NCBI RefSeq assembly: GCF_000688255.1
Contig: NZ_JHYS01000014.1
Span: forward strand, 27,058-91,057
Direction: 5' to 3'
DNA: 64,000 nucleotides
DNA from: Simplicispira psychrophila DSM 11588
Lineage (GTDB): Bacteria; Pseudomonadota; Gammaproteobacteria; Burkholderiales; Burkholderiaceae_C
A program made the position numbers and the translations under genes. Under the pieces are notes generated by a model. That model was not told where the DNA came from and did not search any database. It worked only from the letters and a program-made list of their open reading frames with translations. This document shows, one piece after another, positions 15,825-25,932 of this stretch (position 1 is its first letter; each line of letters begins with the position of its first letter).

Positions 15825-17270
15825 TTACAAATCCACCGGCCGTGCGGGCAGGCGCAGCGTGAAACAGGCCCCGGGTGGAGTTTGGCCGGGGTGGGCGTCT
15901 TCGACGGTCAGCTCGGCACCGTGCTGGCGGGCGATTTCTTGCACGATCGGCAGGCCCAGGCCCGAGCCATCGGCGCCGCTGCCCAAGGCGCGGTAGAACG
16001 GCTGAAAAATCAGCTCACGCTCGGCTTCGGGCACGCCGGGGCCGGAGTCTTCGACCTGGACCACCAGCATCCGGCCAAACGGATCGGCCAGCACGCGCGC
16101 CGTGATGACGCCGGGTTTGTCCAAGCTGGACGGCGTGTAGTTCATGGCGTTGTCCAGCAGGTTGCGCACCAACTCTTTCAGCAGCGTCGAATTGCCGTCC
16201 ACCCAGACCCCCGGATCGCCGGGTTGGGCGCCGTCATAGCCCAGGTCGATGTGTTTTTCCAGTGCGCGTGGCACCGAGTCGCGCACCACCTCGATGGTCA
16301 GGCGCGCCATGTCGCAGGCGACAAACGCCTTGAGCGTGCTGCTGCTTTCGGCGCGTGCCAGTGCCAGCAACTGGTTCACGGTGTGCGTGGCGCGGATGCT
16401 GGCGTGACCAATCTGTTGCAGCGAGCGCTTGAGTTCTTCATTGCTGGTGCCTTCGCGCTGCGCCAGGTCGGCCTGCATGCGCAGGCCGGCCAGCGGAGTT
16501 TTGAGCTGGTGGGCGGCGTCGGTCAGAAAGCGTTTTTGTGTCGCCAGCGAATCGCTCAAGCGCGTCAGCAAGTCGTTCACCGAGGCCACCAGCGGCGCTA
16601 CTTCCAGCGGTACGGTGCGGTGGTCGAGCGGGCTCAGGTCGTCTGAATTGCGTGCGCGGATGCGTTCTTCCAGCTGGTTCAGCGGCTTGATGCCGCGCGC
16701 CAGCGCCAGCCACACCAGCAGCACCGCCAGCGGCAGGATGACAAATTGCGGCAGCATCACGCCTTTGATGATTTCGGTCGCCAGCACGCTGCGTTTTTCG
16801 CGCGTTTCGGCGACCTGCACCAATGCTTGGCGCGCTTCACGGCCCGGCAGGCGCACCCAGATATAGGCCATGCGGATGTCGATGCCGCGCAGTTCGGCGT
16901 CGCGCAGCAGCACTTCCCCAGGGACGTGGACTTCGTCTTCGGGCGGCAGCGGTAGCGCGCGTTCGCCCGAGAGCAGCTCGCCGACCGGCCCGGTCACTTG
17001 GTAATAGACCATGTCTGAGTCGTCGGCGCGCAGGATTTCGCTGGCGGGCTGGGGCAGATTGAACTGCGCCTTACCCTTGTGCACCGTGATCAGCTGCGCC
17101 AGCGCATGCGCGTTGTATTCAAGCGCACGGTCAAACGGTTTGTTGGCAATGCCCTGCGCCACCAGCCAGGTCAGCGCCAGGCTGATCGGCCACAGCAGCA
17201 GCAACGGCGTCAGCATCCAGTCGAGGATTTCGCCGAACAGGGAGCGCTGCTCGCGCTGGAAAAGCTTCAA
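15825..17270 (-). CDS. Sensor histidine kinase (TctE-like)
   Basis: A 481-residue two-component kinase. It has two membrane helices (about 18-40 and 178-198) bracketing a periplasmic 2CSK_N-type sensor domain, then a HAMP-like linker, DHp with the phospho-acceptor in FLTDAAHQLKTPLAGLR, and an HATPase_c domain (LLDNAMNYTP N box, EDSGPGVP G1, GSGLGLPIV G2). It closely follows the response regulator on the same strand (12 bases). The architecture resembles TctE/QseC; no TctCBA-type transporter is adjacent, so the ligand is unknown. Confidence 0.88.
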   Translation of the reverse strand: MKLFQREQRSLFGEILDWMLTPLLLLWPISLALTWLVAQGIANKPFDRALEYNAHALAQLITVHKGKAQFNLPQPASEILRADDSDMVYYQVTGPVGELLSGERALPLPPEDEVHVPGEVLLRDAELRGIDIRMAYIWVRLPGREARQALVQVAETREKRSVLATEIIKGVMLPQFVILPLAVLLVWLALARGIKPLNQLEERIRARNSDDLSPLDHRTVPLEVAPLVASVNDLLTRLSDSLATQKRFLTDAAHQLKTPLAGLRMQADLAQREGTSNEELKRSLQQIGHASIRATHTVNQLLALARAESSSTLKAFVACDMARLTIEVVRDSVPRALEKHIDLGYDGAQPGDPGVWVDGNSTLLKELVRNLLDNAMNYTPSSLDKPGVITARVLADPFGRMLVVQVEDSGPGVPEAERELIFQPFYRALGSGADGSGLGLPIVQEIARQHGAELTVEDAHPGQTPPGACFTLRLPARPVDL

Positions 17271-17282
17271 GGTGACCGCCTT

Positions 17283-17957
17283 TTAGTCTGGGATTTTTTC
17301 CAGGCAGTAACCCAGGCCGCGCACGGTGGCGATGCGGATCGGGTCTTTTTCAATCTTCTTGCGCAGACGGTGGATATAGACCTCGATGGCGTTGTTACTC
17401 ACTTCTTCGCCCCATTCGCACAGGCGCTCGACCAGCTGGTCTTTGCTGACCAGACGGCCGGCGCGCTGCAGCAGCACTTCCAGCAGGCCCAGCTCGCGCG
17501 CCGACAGTTCAACCATCTTGCCGTCGATGGTAGCGACGCGCCCGGCCTGGTCATACACCAGCGGGCCGTGCTTGATGGTGGCGCTGGTGGTGCCCATGCC
17601 GCGGCGCGTCAGGGCGCGCACGCGTGCTTCGAGTTCCTGCAGCGAGAACGGCTTGGCCATGTAGTCGTCGGCACCAAAGTCCAGACCTTTGACGCGCTCT
17701 TCGACGCTGTCGGCGGCGGTGAGAATCAGCACCGGCAGAGCGGAACCACGGCTGCGCAGCTTTTTCAGCACTTCCAGGCCGTGCATTTTGGGCAGGCCCA
17801 AGTCGAGGATGAGCAGATCAAATTCGTTGTTGGTCAGCAGCGCCGCATCGGCTTCGCTGCCACTGGACACATGATCGACCACGGCACCCGAACTGCGCAG
17901 TGTGCGCAGCAGGCCATCGGCCAACACCTGGTCGTCTTCGGCAATAAGAATGCGCAT
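17283..17957 (-). CDS. Response regulator, OmpR/TctD family
   Basis: A 224-residue regulator with a receiver domain (acidic EDD near residue 8, phospho-acceptor in LLILDLGLPKMHG, Lys in MAKPFS) and a C-terminal winged helix (SARELGLLEVLL, NAIEVYIHRLRKKI, IRTVRGLGY-like end IATVRGLGYCL). It is the cognate partner of the downstream histidine kinase. Target genes cannot be read from the sequence. Confidence 0.9.
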   Translation of the reverse strand: MRILIAEDDQVLADGLLRTLRSSGAVVDHVSSGSEADAALLTNNEFDLLILDLGLPKMHGLEVLKKLRSRGSALPVLILTAADSVEERVKGLDFGADDYMAKPFSLQELEARVRALTRRGMGTTSATIKHGPLVYDQAGRVATIDGKMVELSARELGLLEVLLQRAGRLVSKDQLVERLCEWGEEVSNNAIEVYIHRLRKKIEKDPIRIATVRGLGYCLEKIPD

Positions 17958-18042
17958 GGGAGAAATCTTTCCTGTGGGGCTCTTGGAGGCCTAGGGCGGC
18001 ATGGCGCCGCGCTGTCAGGCCTGATTTTAGGCGCCTGCCCCG

Positions 18043-18549
18043 TCAGAAGGCCGCTGCGCTGGCATAGGCCTCCAGCCCGATGGCCACCACCACGGCCACT
18101 TCATCCCCCACTTCAGCGCGAAATTCTGCTTCGGCCTGCGCTAGTGCCTCGCGAAACGCCTGCAGCCAGGCCAAGCCGGTGGGCGTGAAACAGACGCGGC
18201 GGGCGCGTGCGTCCCGCGGGTCGGGTTGGCGGGTGACCAACCCCCAGGCGCTGCACTGATCGACCAGATGGGCCATGGCCTGCTTGCTCATGCCGGCGCG
18301 GTGTGCCAAGTCGGTCAGGCGGTCACCGCCCAGGGACAAATGGCGCGTGATGTGGACGTGCGCGGCGCTGATCTGGTCGCGTGCGGCCAGGTTGGACAGC
18401 GCCAGCGGCACCTCGACATTGCGCGCCATCAGCTGCAGCACGCGGGCGTCAAAACGGCGCAGTGCGTCCCCCATCAGCCGGCCCAGGTGCGTCTGGCGCC
18501 AGCCGTCGTCCGGCGGATGCAGCGCGGCAGAAGGAGCGATTTCCGTCAT
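18043..18549 (-). CDS. MarR-family transcriptional regulator
   Basis: A 168-residue winged-helix protein with a MarR fold: LTDLAHRAGMSKQAMAHLVDQ forms the recognition helix and VTRQPDPRDARARRVCFTPTG the wing. It is divergent from recA. An imperfect 15-bp palindrome just upstream of its start may be an autoregulatory operator. The ligand and targets are unknown. Confidence 0.85.
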   Translation of the reverse strand: MTEIAPSAALHPPDDGWRQTHLGRLMGDALRRFDARVLQLMARNVEVPLALSNLAARDQISAAHVHITRHLSLGGDRLTDLAHRAGMSKQAMAHLVDQCSAWGLVTRQPDPRDARARRVCFTPTGLAWLQAFREALAQAEAEFRAEVGDEVAVVVAIGLEAYASAAAF

Positions 18550-18557
18550 GGTATATG

Positions 18558-18572
18558 GTCAAGTAAACTGAC
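18558..18572. promoter_or_regulatory. Possible MarR operator
   Basis: GTCAAGTAAACTGAC is an imperfect inverted repeat (11 of 15 positions symmetric) 9 bases upstream of the MarR start codon, in the MarR-recA intergenic region. Confidence 0.35.
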
Positions 18573-18610
18573 TAAAAAATAGACTTTTAATTTTCATAAC
18601 CGTCTTAAAC

Positions 18611-18630
18611 TACTGTTCAAGCATCCAGTT
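18611..18630 (+). promoter_or_regulatory. LexA (SOS) box upstream of recA
   Basis: TACTGTTCAAGCATCCAGTT has the CTG-N10-CAG core and flanking TA/T bases of a LexA site. It sits 59 bases before the recA start, as expected for SOS-regulated recA. Confidence 0.7.
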
Positions 18631-18688
18631 CGACATGGTTTGCAGGCCCGATGATATTTTTATCCTGTTGATTTTCAAGGAGATTTCC

Positions 18689-19831
18689 ATGAACGCACCT
18701 ATTAGCCGCAGTATGCCCGCCGACGGCGAAAAAGCCAAAGCCCTGGCCGCTGCCCTAGCGCAAATCGAGAAGCAGTTTGGCAAGGGAACCATCATGCGCC
18801 TGGGGGAAGGTGAAGTGATCGAAGACATCCAGGTCGTCTCCACCGGCTCGCTGGGGCTGGACGTCGCGCTGGGCGTGGGCGGTCTGCCGCGGGGCCGCGT
18901 GATCGAGGTTTATGGTCCCGAGTCTTCGGGCAAGACCACGCTGTCACTGCAAGTCATTGCCGAAATGCAAAAGCAGGGCGGCCAGTGCGCTTTTGTCGAT
19001 GCCGAGCACGCGCTGGACATCCAGTACGCGCAAAAATTGGGCATCAACCTGCAAGACCTGCTGATCAGCCAGCCCGACACCGGCGAGCAGGCGCTGGAAA
19101 TTGTGGACAGTCTGGTGCGCTCGGGTGCGGTGGATCTGATCGTTATCGACTCGGTCGCGGCGCTCACGCCCAAGGCCGAAATTGAAGGCGATATGGGTGA
19201 TAGCTTGCCCGGCTTGCAGGCCCGCCTGATGAGCCAGGCACTGCGCAAGCTCACCGGCACCATCAAGAAGACCAATTGCATGGTGATCTTCATCAACCAG
19301 ATCCGCATGAAGATTGGCGTCATGTTTGGCTCGCCCGAAACAACTACCGGCGGCAATGCGCTCAAGTTCTACGCCTCGGTGCGCCTCGATATTCGCCGCA
19401 TCGGCTCGATCAAGCGCGGCGATGAGGTGATCGGCAACGAAACCCGCGTCAAGGTGGTTAAAAACAAGGTGTCGCCACCGTTCAAGACTGCCGAGTTCGA
19501 TATCCTGTTTGGCGAAGGCATTTCGCGTGAGGGTGAAATCATCGACATGGCCGTGGTGGCGCGTCTGGTGGAAAAGTCCGGTGCCTGGTATGCGTACAAC
19601 GGCGAGAAAATTGGCCAGGGACGCGACAACGCACGCGAATTTTTGCGCGAAAACCCGGCGCTGGCGCACGAGATTGAAAACAAGGTGCGCGACAGCCTGG
19701 GCATTGCTGCGCTGCCCGCCGCGCTGGTGGCTGCTGCACCGGCCGCCGCAGTGGTGCCCACAGACGACGCCGATGGCGTGGTGGCTGCGCCTGCAGCCCG
19801 CGCCCGTAAATCAGAGCAAAAAGTGGACTAG
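18689..19831 (+). CDS. recA: RecA recombinase
   Basis: A 380-residue RecA with Walker [11 protein letters not shown], Walker [13 protein letters not shown] and the L2 loop region [22 protein letters not shown]. It forms nucleoprotein filaments for homologous recombination and stimulates LexA self-cleavage. The start at 18689 follows an AAGGAGA ribosome site. The C-terminal tail is longer and Ala-rich ([13 protein letters not shown]). A LexA box lies upstream and recX follows. Confidence 0.97.
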   Translation: MNAPISRSMPADGEKAKALAAALAQIEKQFGKGTIMRLGEGEVIEDIQVVSTGSLGLDVALGVGGLPRGRVIEVYGPESSGKTTLSLQVIAEMQKQGGQCAFVDAEHALDIQYAQKLGINLQDLLISQPDTGEQALEIVDSLVRSGAVDLIVIDSVAALTPKAEIEGDMGDSLPGLQARLMSQALRKLTGTIKKTNCMVIFINQIRMKIGVMFGSPETTTGGNALKFYASVRLDIRRIGSIKRGDEVIGNETRVKVVKNKVSPPFKTAEFDILFGEGISREGEIIDMAVVARLVEKSGAWYAYNGEKIGQGRDNAREFLRENPALAHEIENKVRDSLGIAALPAALVAAAPAAAVVPTDDADGVVAAPAARARKSEQKVD

Positions 19832-19874
19832 ATGCTTGATGGGTAAGCGCTGATAGCTATCTTATTGATAGTAT
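19831..19874 (+). repeat. Dispersed palindromic repeat between recA and recX
   Basis: GGGTAAGCGCTGATAGCTAT followed by CTTATTGATAGTAT matches the minus-oriented half of the repeat. It starts at the recA stop codon and ends 26 bases before recX. Confidence 0.6.
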
Positions 19875-19900
19875 TGGCGCTTGCTGCAGTCTTTGATCCC

Positions 19901-20347
19901 ATGGCCACCACACCCATTTCCCTGAAAGGCCGTGCGCTGCGTTACTTGGCGGGGCGCGAGCATTCGCGCGCCGAGCTGGTGCGCAAGCTGGCGCCGCACG
20001 CAGAAGAGCCCGGCCAGATCGAGCGTGTGCTCGATGACTTGCAGGCCAAGGGCTTTATCAGCGAGGAGCGGGTCGTGGCTTCCGTGCTGAATCGGCGTGC
20101 CGCCAGCCTGGGCGGTGCGCGCTTGCGCCAAGAGCTGCAAGCCAAAGGGTTGGAGCCAGAATTGGTGCGCCATGCCGTGGCGCAGCTGAAAGACAGTGAA
20201 CTGGAGCGCGCCCAAGCGGTATGGCACAAGCGCTTTGGCGCTGCACCGGAAGACACCAAACAGTGGGCGCGCCAAGTGCGCTTTCTGCTGGCGCGCGGCT
20301 TTGCTGGCGAGGTGGTGCGGCGCGTGGTGCCGGACGCACCCCGCTGA
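19901..20347 (+). CDS. recX: RecX regulatory protein
   Basis: A 148-residue RecX protein, which binds RecA filaments and inhibits or remodels them. Three-helix repeats are visible: LKGRALRYLAGREHSRAELVRKL, then VLDDLQAKGFISEERV and LRQELQAKGLEPELV. The ATG at 19901 (MATTPISLKG) matches the family start; the upstream in-frame extension lies in the repeat-derived spacer. It lies downstream of recA as is typical. Confidence 0.92.
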   Translation: MATTPISLKGRALRYLAGREHSRAELVRKLAPHAEEPGQIERVLDDLQAKGFISEERVVASVLNRRAASLGGARLRQELQAKGLEPELVRHAVAQLKDSELERAQAVWHKRFGAAPEDTKQWARQVRFLLARGFAGEVVRRVVPDAPR

Positions 20348-20396
20348 ACCTACCGCTGCTGGGCACATTTTCTTTACCGGCTGGCGCGGAGCCCGT

Positions 20397-21575
20397 TCAG
20401 CGTTCATCACCCAACAGCTTGCCGTTGACCGTAGTACCGTACAGCGAATAGGGCGCGTTGTGGAATTGCGCCCGTGTCGTAGCTACGTCCTGCGTGAAGC
20501 GCGGGTCCTGCGGCCGCTCCTGGCTGTTGATGTAGGTGGAGACATCCCAGGCGTCCTGCAGGCTGAGCGAGCCACCCCGACCCAGCGGCATGTTGGCCTG
20601 GATGAAGGCCGCTGCCTTGTCCACCTCGTGCATGCCTGCGCCCCAGTTGTACGAGCGCGCGCCCCACAGCGGCGGAAACACCTGCACATTGCCGCTGCGC
20701 TGCCCCTGGCCATCGGCACCATGGCACAGCGCGCACTGCGCAACAAACACCGTCTGGCCTCGAGCGAAGTCCGGCACCTTCGCTGGTGCTGGCGCCTTGC
20801 CGTAGCCGGCGCCCGGCAGCTTCTTGCCGACCGGTGCACCCTGCGCCATCCAGTAGGCATAGGCCTCCAGCGCCACCAGCACCTCGTCACCCGGATCGGG
20901 GGCTTTGCCGTTCATGCTGTAGGTGAAGCAGCCACGCAGGCGCTCGGAAAAAGTATCGACGTGCTTGGTCTTGGAGCGGTAGGCCGGGTACAGCGGATAG
21001 GCGCCCCACAGTGGCGCCGATTGCGCCTTGCGCCCGGCGTCCAGGTGGCAATTGGAGCAGTTGAGGCTGTTGCCGACAAAACCGGGTGCATGGGTGGCTG
21101 TCTGCAGGAAGATCTGCTCGCCGCGCCGAATCACTGCGCCCATCGGAGTGTCCGGAATCTGCCGCGCATCCGGGGGTACAAAACCGGCTACGGTGATGGC
21201 GCTTGGCTGGCCATTGGCGCTGCCATGGGCAAAGCTGGCATCGGCTGAGGTCGGCGTGGGCGTGACAAGGATGCTGTCATCTTCTGCTGCCGCCTGTGGC
21301 GTGGTCAGCGCTGCGCTGACAGCGAGGCTGTTTTTGTTGGCTGCGGCGCTGGGCCCTTGGAGGGTTGTGGCTGAACCGGTGGCTGGCGCTGGGTAAGGGG
21401 TGTGTAGTACCCGGCTGACCAGCATGTTGTAGCCCACCACCACCAGCAGACACAGCAGCACAGCAGCTATTGCAATGCCCATCAGACCGCGTGTTTCACG
21501 CTGGCTGTGGGTCGAAGGGCGATGGGCGGTGCCGCTGTCGGGCGATGGAGGCAGGGGGGCGTGGTGCGTGGTCAT
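20397..21575 (-). CDS. tsdA: Membrane-anchored diheme cytochrome c, thiosulfate dehydrogenase (TsdA)-like
   Basis: A 392-residue protein with an N-terminal membrane helix (about 31-50), a variable linker, and two c-type hemes: Cys173-Cys176-His177 (CSNCH) and Cys281-Cys284-His285 (CALCH). Cys216 in RLRGCFTYSMNG lies 43 residues after the first heme Cys, the spacing I recall for the axial Cys ligand of TsdA heme 1. TsdA couples two thiosulfates to tetrathionate. Its start overlaps the stop of the upstream diheme cytochrome gene (ATGA). The membrane anchor replaces the cleavable signal usual for periplasmic TsdA. Confidence 0.75.
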   Translation of the reverse strand: MTTHHAPLPPSPDSGTAHRPSTHSQRETRGLMGIAIAAVLLCLLVVVGYNMLVSRVLHTPYPAPATGSATTLQGPSAAANKNSLAVSAALTTPQAAAEDDSILVTPTPTSADASFAHGSANGQPSAITVAGFVPPDARQIPDTPMGAVIRRGEQIFLQTATHAPGFVGNSLNCSNCHLDAGRKAQSAPLWGAYPLYPAYRSKTKHVDTFSERLRGCFTYSMNGKAPDPGDEVLVALEAYAYWMAQGAPVGKKLPGAGYGKAPAPAKVPDFARGQTVFVAQCALCHGADGQGQRSGNVQVFPPLWGARSYNWGAGMHEVDKAAAFIQANMPLGRGGSLSLQDAWDVSTYINSQERPQDPRFTQDVATTRAQFHNAPYSLYGTTVNGKLLGDER

Positions 21576-22405
21576 GGCTTGCCTTGCGAGGTGGCGTGCA
21601 CAGCGCTGGGGGAAGGGGCTACAGCTGCTGCGGGGGCTGGCCCTTGCGGCGCCAGACTGGCCGCGCCGGCGACCGGTTGCTCCTGCAGGCGCAGGTAATA
21701 AGCAGCGATGGCCGTGAGGTCCTGCGGCGTCAGTTTTTGTGCCACCGTGACCATCAGCTGCAGCGGGCCGGGTGGGCGTTTGCCGCTTTGCCAGGCCGTT
21801 ACCTGGGCCTGCATGTAGGCGGCGCTCAGACCGGCAATCGCTGGAAAATGTTCTCCCACCCCGCGTCCATCCGGGCCATGGCACTGCGCGCACGCCGGAA
21901 TGCCGTCGGCCCAACGGCCGCGCTGTACCAGCCAGGCGCCGGCATCTGCCGGGTTGGCGGCCGGCACGGTGACGGCATGTTGCACGGAGGGCTGCCCGGC
22001 ATAAAACGCCACCACATCGGCGCGTTGCTGGGCGTTCAGGCCCTTGGCAATCGGTCCCATGATGGCCTGGGCGCGGCTGCCGTCGGCAAACGCCTGCAAT
22101 TGGGCCAGCAGATAGGCGGTGCCATTACCGGCCAGGGGCGGGAAGGCGGCGCTGCCCTCCCCCCGTGGACCATGGCAGGTGGCGCAGGCCGCCACCGCAG
22201 GCGGCAGGCCGTTGTTTGCAATGCCTTGCCCGACCTTGCCGTTGGCTGTGAGGGCGGGTGCTGCGGGGGCCGGGCCGGCAGGCACGGCAGGGGCCGCCGT
22301 CTGCGCCCCTGCTGCTGCACACAGCAGCAGGCTGGCAGTGCATCCGACCGAGACACGGCCGGCAGAGGCCAGCGCACGCCGCCAGGAAGAAAGAGAAGAG
22401 GTCAT
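21572..22405 (-). CDS. Diheme cytochrome c, TsdB/c4-like electron acceptor
   Basis: A 277-residue periplasmic cytochrome. The N-terminal signal-like segment (LLLCAAAGAQTA) is followed by heme sites Cys74-Cys77-His78 (CATCH) and Cys172-Cys175-His176 (CAQCH) in two c4-type domains (PPLAGNGTAYLLAQLQAF and FPAIAGLSAAYMQAQVTAW). It is coupled to the downstream TsdA-like gene, so it probably accepts electrons from thiosulfate oxidation and passes them to a terminal oxidase. The C-terminus is Pro/Ala-rich. Confidence 0.8.
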   Translation of the reverse strand: MTSSLSSWRRALASAGRVSVGCTASLLLCAAAGAQTAAPAVPAGPAPAAPALTANGKVGQGIANNGLPPAVAACATCHGPRGEGSAAFPPLAGNGTAYLLAQLQAFADGSRAQAIMGPIAKGLNAQQRADVVAFYAGQPSVQHAVTVPAANPADAGAWLVQRGRWADGIPACAQCHGPDGRGVGEHFPAIAGLSAAYMQAQVTAWQSGKRPPGPLQLMVTVAQKLTPQDLTAIAAYYLRLQEQPVAGAASLAPQGPAPAAAVAPSPSAVHATSQGKP

Positions 22406-22513
22406 GCCAAACCACCGCAGGAGAGAAACATGCTGTCGATGCTAGGCAGCCATGCGCCCGGTGTGTGTCGGACGAAGCGCCGCCTGCGCGCGGCTCGGCA
22501 GGCCCCAGGCGCC

Positions 22514-23446
22514 CTACAGCCCCAGCATCAGTTGCAGGTTTTGTACCGCCGCGCCGCTGGCGCCCTTGCCCAGGTTGTCCAGACGCGCCACCAGTACCGC
22601 TTGGCGATAGGTCTCGTTGCCGAAGACGCGCAGCTCCAGCTGGTTGGTACCGGCCAGGGTGTCGGCGGCGAGTTTGCCGTCGTCCGTGGCGGGCAAGACT
22701 TTCACCCATTGCTCAGGCGTATTGGTCTGGGCGTAGTGCGCGGCCAGAGCGTTGTGCAGATCGGCGGCGGTGGGCGCGCCGGGCAGCAAGTCCAGGTGCA
22801 GCGGTAATTGCACCAACATGCCCTGGGCAAAATTGGCCACCGCAGGAATGAAGATCGGCCGGCGCGTCAGGCCGGTGTAGTGCAGGATTTCAGGGATGTG
22901 TTTGTGCGCCAGGCCCAGGGCATAGGCCTCGTAAGGCGGCGCGTTGCCGGCTTCATAGGCTTCCATCATCGGCCGGCCGCCGCCGCTGTAGCCGCTGACC
23001 GAGGGCAGGGACAGCGCAAAGTCTTTCGGCACTAATCCGGCATCGACCAGCGGGCGCAGCAGGGCAATCGCGCCGGTGGCGTAGCAGCCCGGGTTGGAGA
23101 CTCGGCTGGATTGGCGTACGGCGTCTGCTTGACCGGCACACAGTTCCGGAAAACCAAATACCCAGCCCGGCGCGGTGCGGTGCGCGGTGCTGGCGTCGAT
23201 GATCTTGATGCTGCGGCCGGTGGCTTGCTCCATCTCGTCCACCATGGCCACGCTGTCGCGCGCGGCGTCGTCGTGTAGGCACAACACCACCAGATCGACG
23301 CCAGCGATCAGCGCACGCTTGGCGGCCGGGTCTTTGCGCTGCTCGGGCGCAATGCTGACCAGTTGCACTTGCGCCATGGCTTGCAGGCGTTCGCGAATTT
23401 GCAGGCCAGTGGTGCCGGCTTCGCCATCAATAAAAATTTTGAACAT
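22514..23446 (-). CDS. argC: N-acetyl-gamma-glutamyl-phosphate reductase (type 2)
   Basis: A 310-residue ArgC, which reduces N-acetylglutamyl phosphate to the semialdehyde in arginine synthesis. The NAD(P)-binding start [14 protein letters not shown] is characteristic of the shorter type 2 enzymes. Catalytic Cys121 lies in SNPGCYATG, and LAHKHIPEI carries the conserved His. It is a single gene here, divergent from sucC. Confidence 0.93.
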   Translation of the reverse strand: MFKIFIDGEAGTTGLQIRERLQAMAQVQLVSIAPEQRKDPAAKRALIAGVDLVVLCLHDDAARDSVAMVDEMEQATGRSIKIIDASTAHRTAPGWVFGFPELCAGQADAVRQSSRVSNPGCYATGAIALLRPLVDAGLVPKDFALSLPSVSGYSGGGRPMMEAYEAGNAPPYEAYALGLAHKHIPEILHYTGLTRRPIFIPAVANFAQGMLVQLPLHLDLLPGAPTAADLHNALAAHYAQTNTPEQWVKVLPATDDGKLAADTLAGTNQLELRVFGNETYRQAVLVARLDNLGKGASGAAVQNLQLMLGL

Positions 23447-23611
23447 GGGTTACTCCAGCACGGGGGCCTGTCAACGGGCAGATCGTGTAAGTTTTTCACA
23501 AGGTGCGATACGTCGCCGCATGATACATTCTGCGGCTGCCATGTCCCATGCCCGCCGCCAGACATTCCAACCATGGTAGCCGGGTGAAATCCAGTTCCTG
23601 AGAGAGCCCTC

Positions 23612-24775
23612 ATGAAGATTCACGAATACCAAGCCAAGGAAATCTTGCGCAATTTTGGTGTGCCCGTTCCACGTGGCATTCCCGCTTTCACCGTTCAAGA
23701 GGCTGTGGAAGCAGCCCAGAAATTGGGCGGCCCTGTCTGGGTTGTCAAAGCCCAGATCCACGCTGGTGGACGTGGCAAGGGTGGTGGCGTCAAAGTCGCC
23801 AAGACCATTGAGGACGTCAAGCGCATTGCGAGCGAAATTTTGGGCATGCAGCTCAAAACCCACCAGACCGGCCCCGAAGGCCAGAAGGTGCGCCGCCTGT
23901 ACATCGAAGACGGTGCCGACATCCAGAAGGAATACTACGTTTCGCTGGTGACCGATCGTGCTACGCAAAAGGTGGCGTTCATCGCTTCCAGCGAAGGCGG
24001 TATGGACATCGAGGAAGTGGCCCATTCCACGCCTGAAAAAATCATCACCGAATTCATCGACCCGCTGACTGGCCTGAGCGCCGAGCAAGCCACCAAGATT
24101 GCCAATGGCATCGGTCTGCCAGCGGAGTCCACCGCGCAAGCCATCGACATTTTCCAGAAGCTCTACCAGTGCTACATGGATACCGACGCGTCGTTGGTCG
24201 AAATCAACCCGCTGAATCGCAACAGCAAAAATGAACTGATGGCACTGGACGCCAAGTTCAACTTTGACCCGAACGCGCTGTTCCGCCATGCCGATATCGT
24301 GACCTACCGCGATCTGGACGAAGAAGACCCGGCCGAAGTGGAAGCCTCCAAGTTCGACCTGGCCTACATCAGCCTGGACGGCAACATTGGCTGCTTGGTC
24401 AACGGTGCTGGCTTGGCCATGGCCACCATGGACACCATCAAGCTGTTTGGCGGCGAGCCAGCCAACTTCTTGGACGTCGGCGGCGGTGCAACCGCTGAGA
24501 AGGTCACCGAAGCCTTCAAGATCATGCTGGCCAACCCCAAGGTCGAAGGCATTTTGGTCAACATCTTTGGCGGCATCATGAAGTGCGACACCATTGCTTC
24601 CGGCGTGATTGCCGCCTGCAAGGCCGTCAACCTGTCAGTGCCACTGGTGGTGCGCATGAAGGGTACCAACGACGAGCTGGGCAAGAAGCTGCTGGCAGAG
24701 TCGGGTCTGCCCATCATCTCTGCCGACACCATGGCCGAAGCGGCCACCCAGATCGTTGCGGCGGTGTCCAAGTAA
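23612..24775 (+). CDS. sucC: Succinyl-CoA synthetase beta subunit
   Basis: A 387-residue ATP-grasp subunit of succinyl-CoA synthetase (succinyl-CoA to succinate with nucleotide triphosphate formation, TCA cycle). It has the N-terminal [22 protein letters not shown], the [17 protein letters not shown] nucleotide-binding segment, EINPL, and the C-terminal CoA-ligase part [12 protein letters not shown]. It is followed by sucD after 66 bases; the pair forms an operon ending at a strong terminator. Confidence 0.97.
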   Translation: MKIHEYQAKEILRNFGVPVPRGIPAFTVQEAVEAAQKLGGPVWVVKAQIHAGGRGKGGGVKVAKTIEDVKRIASEILGMQLKTHQTGPEGQKVRRLYIEDGADIQKEYYVSLVTDRATQKVAFIASSEGGMDIEEVAHSTPEKIITEFIDPLTGLSAEQATKIANGIGLPAESTAQAIDIFQKLYQCYMDTDASLVEINPLNRNSKNELMALDAKFNFDPNALFRHADIVTYRDLDEEDPAEVEASKFDLAYISLDGNIGCLVNGAGLAMATMDTIKLFGGEPANFLDVGGGATAEKVTEAFKIMLANPKVEGILVNIFGGIMKCDTIASGVIAACKAVNLSVPLVVRMKGTNDELGKKLLAESGLPIISADTMAEAATQIVAAVSK

Positions 24776-24841
24776 TTTTGCGGGACAGACCGCAGGCCGC
24801 GCAGCGGACCCGCTCTGTCACCCACTGAATAGGTAACTTTC

Positions 24842-25738
24842 ATGTCGATCTACATCAATAAAGACACCAAGGTCATCACCCAGGGCATCACGGGCAAGAC
24901 CGGCCAGTTCCATACGGAAAAGTGCCAGGAATACGCGAACGGCAAGAACTGCTTCGTCGCCGGCGTGAACCCGAAGAAGGCCGGCGAGTCGATCTTCAAC
25001 ATCCCCATTTACGCTTCGGTCAAAGAAGCTGCGCACCAAACCGGCGCTACTGTGTCGGTGATCTATGTGCCACCGGCTGGCGCTGCGGCTGCCATCTGGG
25101 AAGCGGTTGAAGCCGACCTAGACATGGCGATCTGCATCACCGAAGGCATCCCCGTCCGTGACATGCTGGAAGTGCGTAACAAAATGCGCGCCAAAGAAGC
25201 TGCTGGCGGCAAGCGCACGCTGCTGCTGGGCCCAAACTGCCCCGGCATCATCACGCCTGACGAAATCAAGATCGGCATCATGCCCGGTCACATCCACCGC
25301 AAGGGCCGCATTGGCGTGGTTTCGCGCTCCGGCACGTTGACCTACGAAGCCGTGGCGATGCTGACCGAAGTCGGTCTGGGCCAGTCCACTGCTGTGGGCA
25401 TTGGTGGCGACCCGATCAACGGTTTGAAGCACATCGATGTGATGCGTGCCTTCAACGACGATCCAGATACCGACGCCGTCATCATGATTGGTGAAATCGG
25501 TGGTCCGGATGAAGCGGAAGCTGCTCTGTGGTGCAAGGCCAACATGAAGAAGCCTATCGTTGGCTTTATCGCTGGCGTCACGGCTCCTGCCGGCAAGCGC
25601 ATGGGCCACGCTGGTGCGCTGATCTCTGGCGGTGCCGACACGGCCGATGCCAAGCTGGCCATCATGGAAGAGTCCGGCTTCATCATCACGCGCAACCCGT
25701 CTGAGCTGGGTCACCTGCTCAAGGCGCAGCTGAAGTAA
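24842..25738 (+). CDS. sucD: Succinyl-CoA synthetase alpha subunit
   Basis: A 298-residue alpha subunit. The CoA-binding N-terminus has [16 protein letters not shown], and [12 protein letters not shown] and [20 protein letters not shown] (phospho-His in GHAGA) are conserved. It partners SucC. A Rho-independent terminator follows immediately. Confidence 0.97.
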   Translation: MSIYINKDTKVITQGITGKTGQFHTEKCQEYANGKNCFVAGVNPKKAGESIFNIPIYASVKEAAHQTGATVSVIYVPPAGAAAAIWEAVEADLDMAICITEGIPVRDMLEVRNKMRAKEAAGGKRTLLLGPNCPGIITPDEIKIGIMPGHIHRKGRIGVVSRSGTLTYEAVAMLTEVGLGQSTAVGIGGDPINGLKHIDVMRAFNDDPDTDAVIMIGEIGGPDEAEAALWCKANMKKPIVGFIAGVTAPAGKRMGHAGALISGGADTADAKLAIMEESGFIITRNPSELGHLLKAQLK

Positions 25739-25742
25739 AAAC

Positions 25743-25796
25743 AGCGCCTGCGTATCCCATCAGCGTCTGCGGCCTCGGTTGCAGGCGCTTTTTTTA
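25743..25796 (+). terminator. Rho-independent terminator after sucCD
   Basis: AGCGCCTGC (25743-25751) pairs perfectly with GCAGGCGCT (25781-25789), followed by a run of T. Confidence 0.85.
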
Positions 25797-25932
25797 TGGA
25801 CGAGATAAGCCAGCAGAGTGTTTTCTGCGCGTAGCCCGCCCGGCGCAGCGCAGCGCATGAGAGTTTTCCCCCGGTGGTCGGCCCGATTTTCCCCGTAAAA
25901 TCAATTACAACCGGTTACCAGACATACACTCA

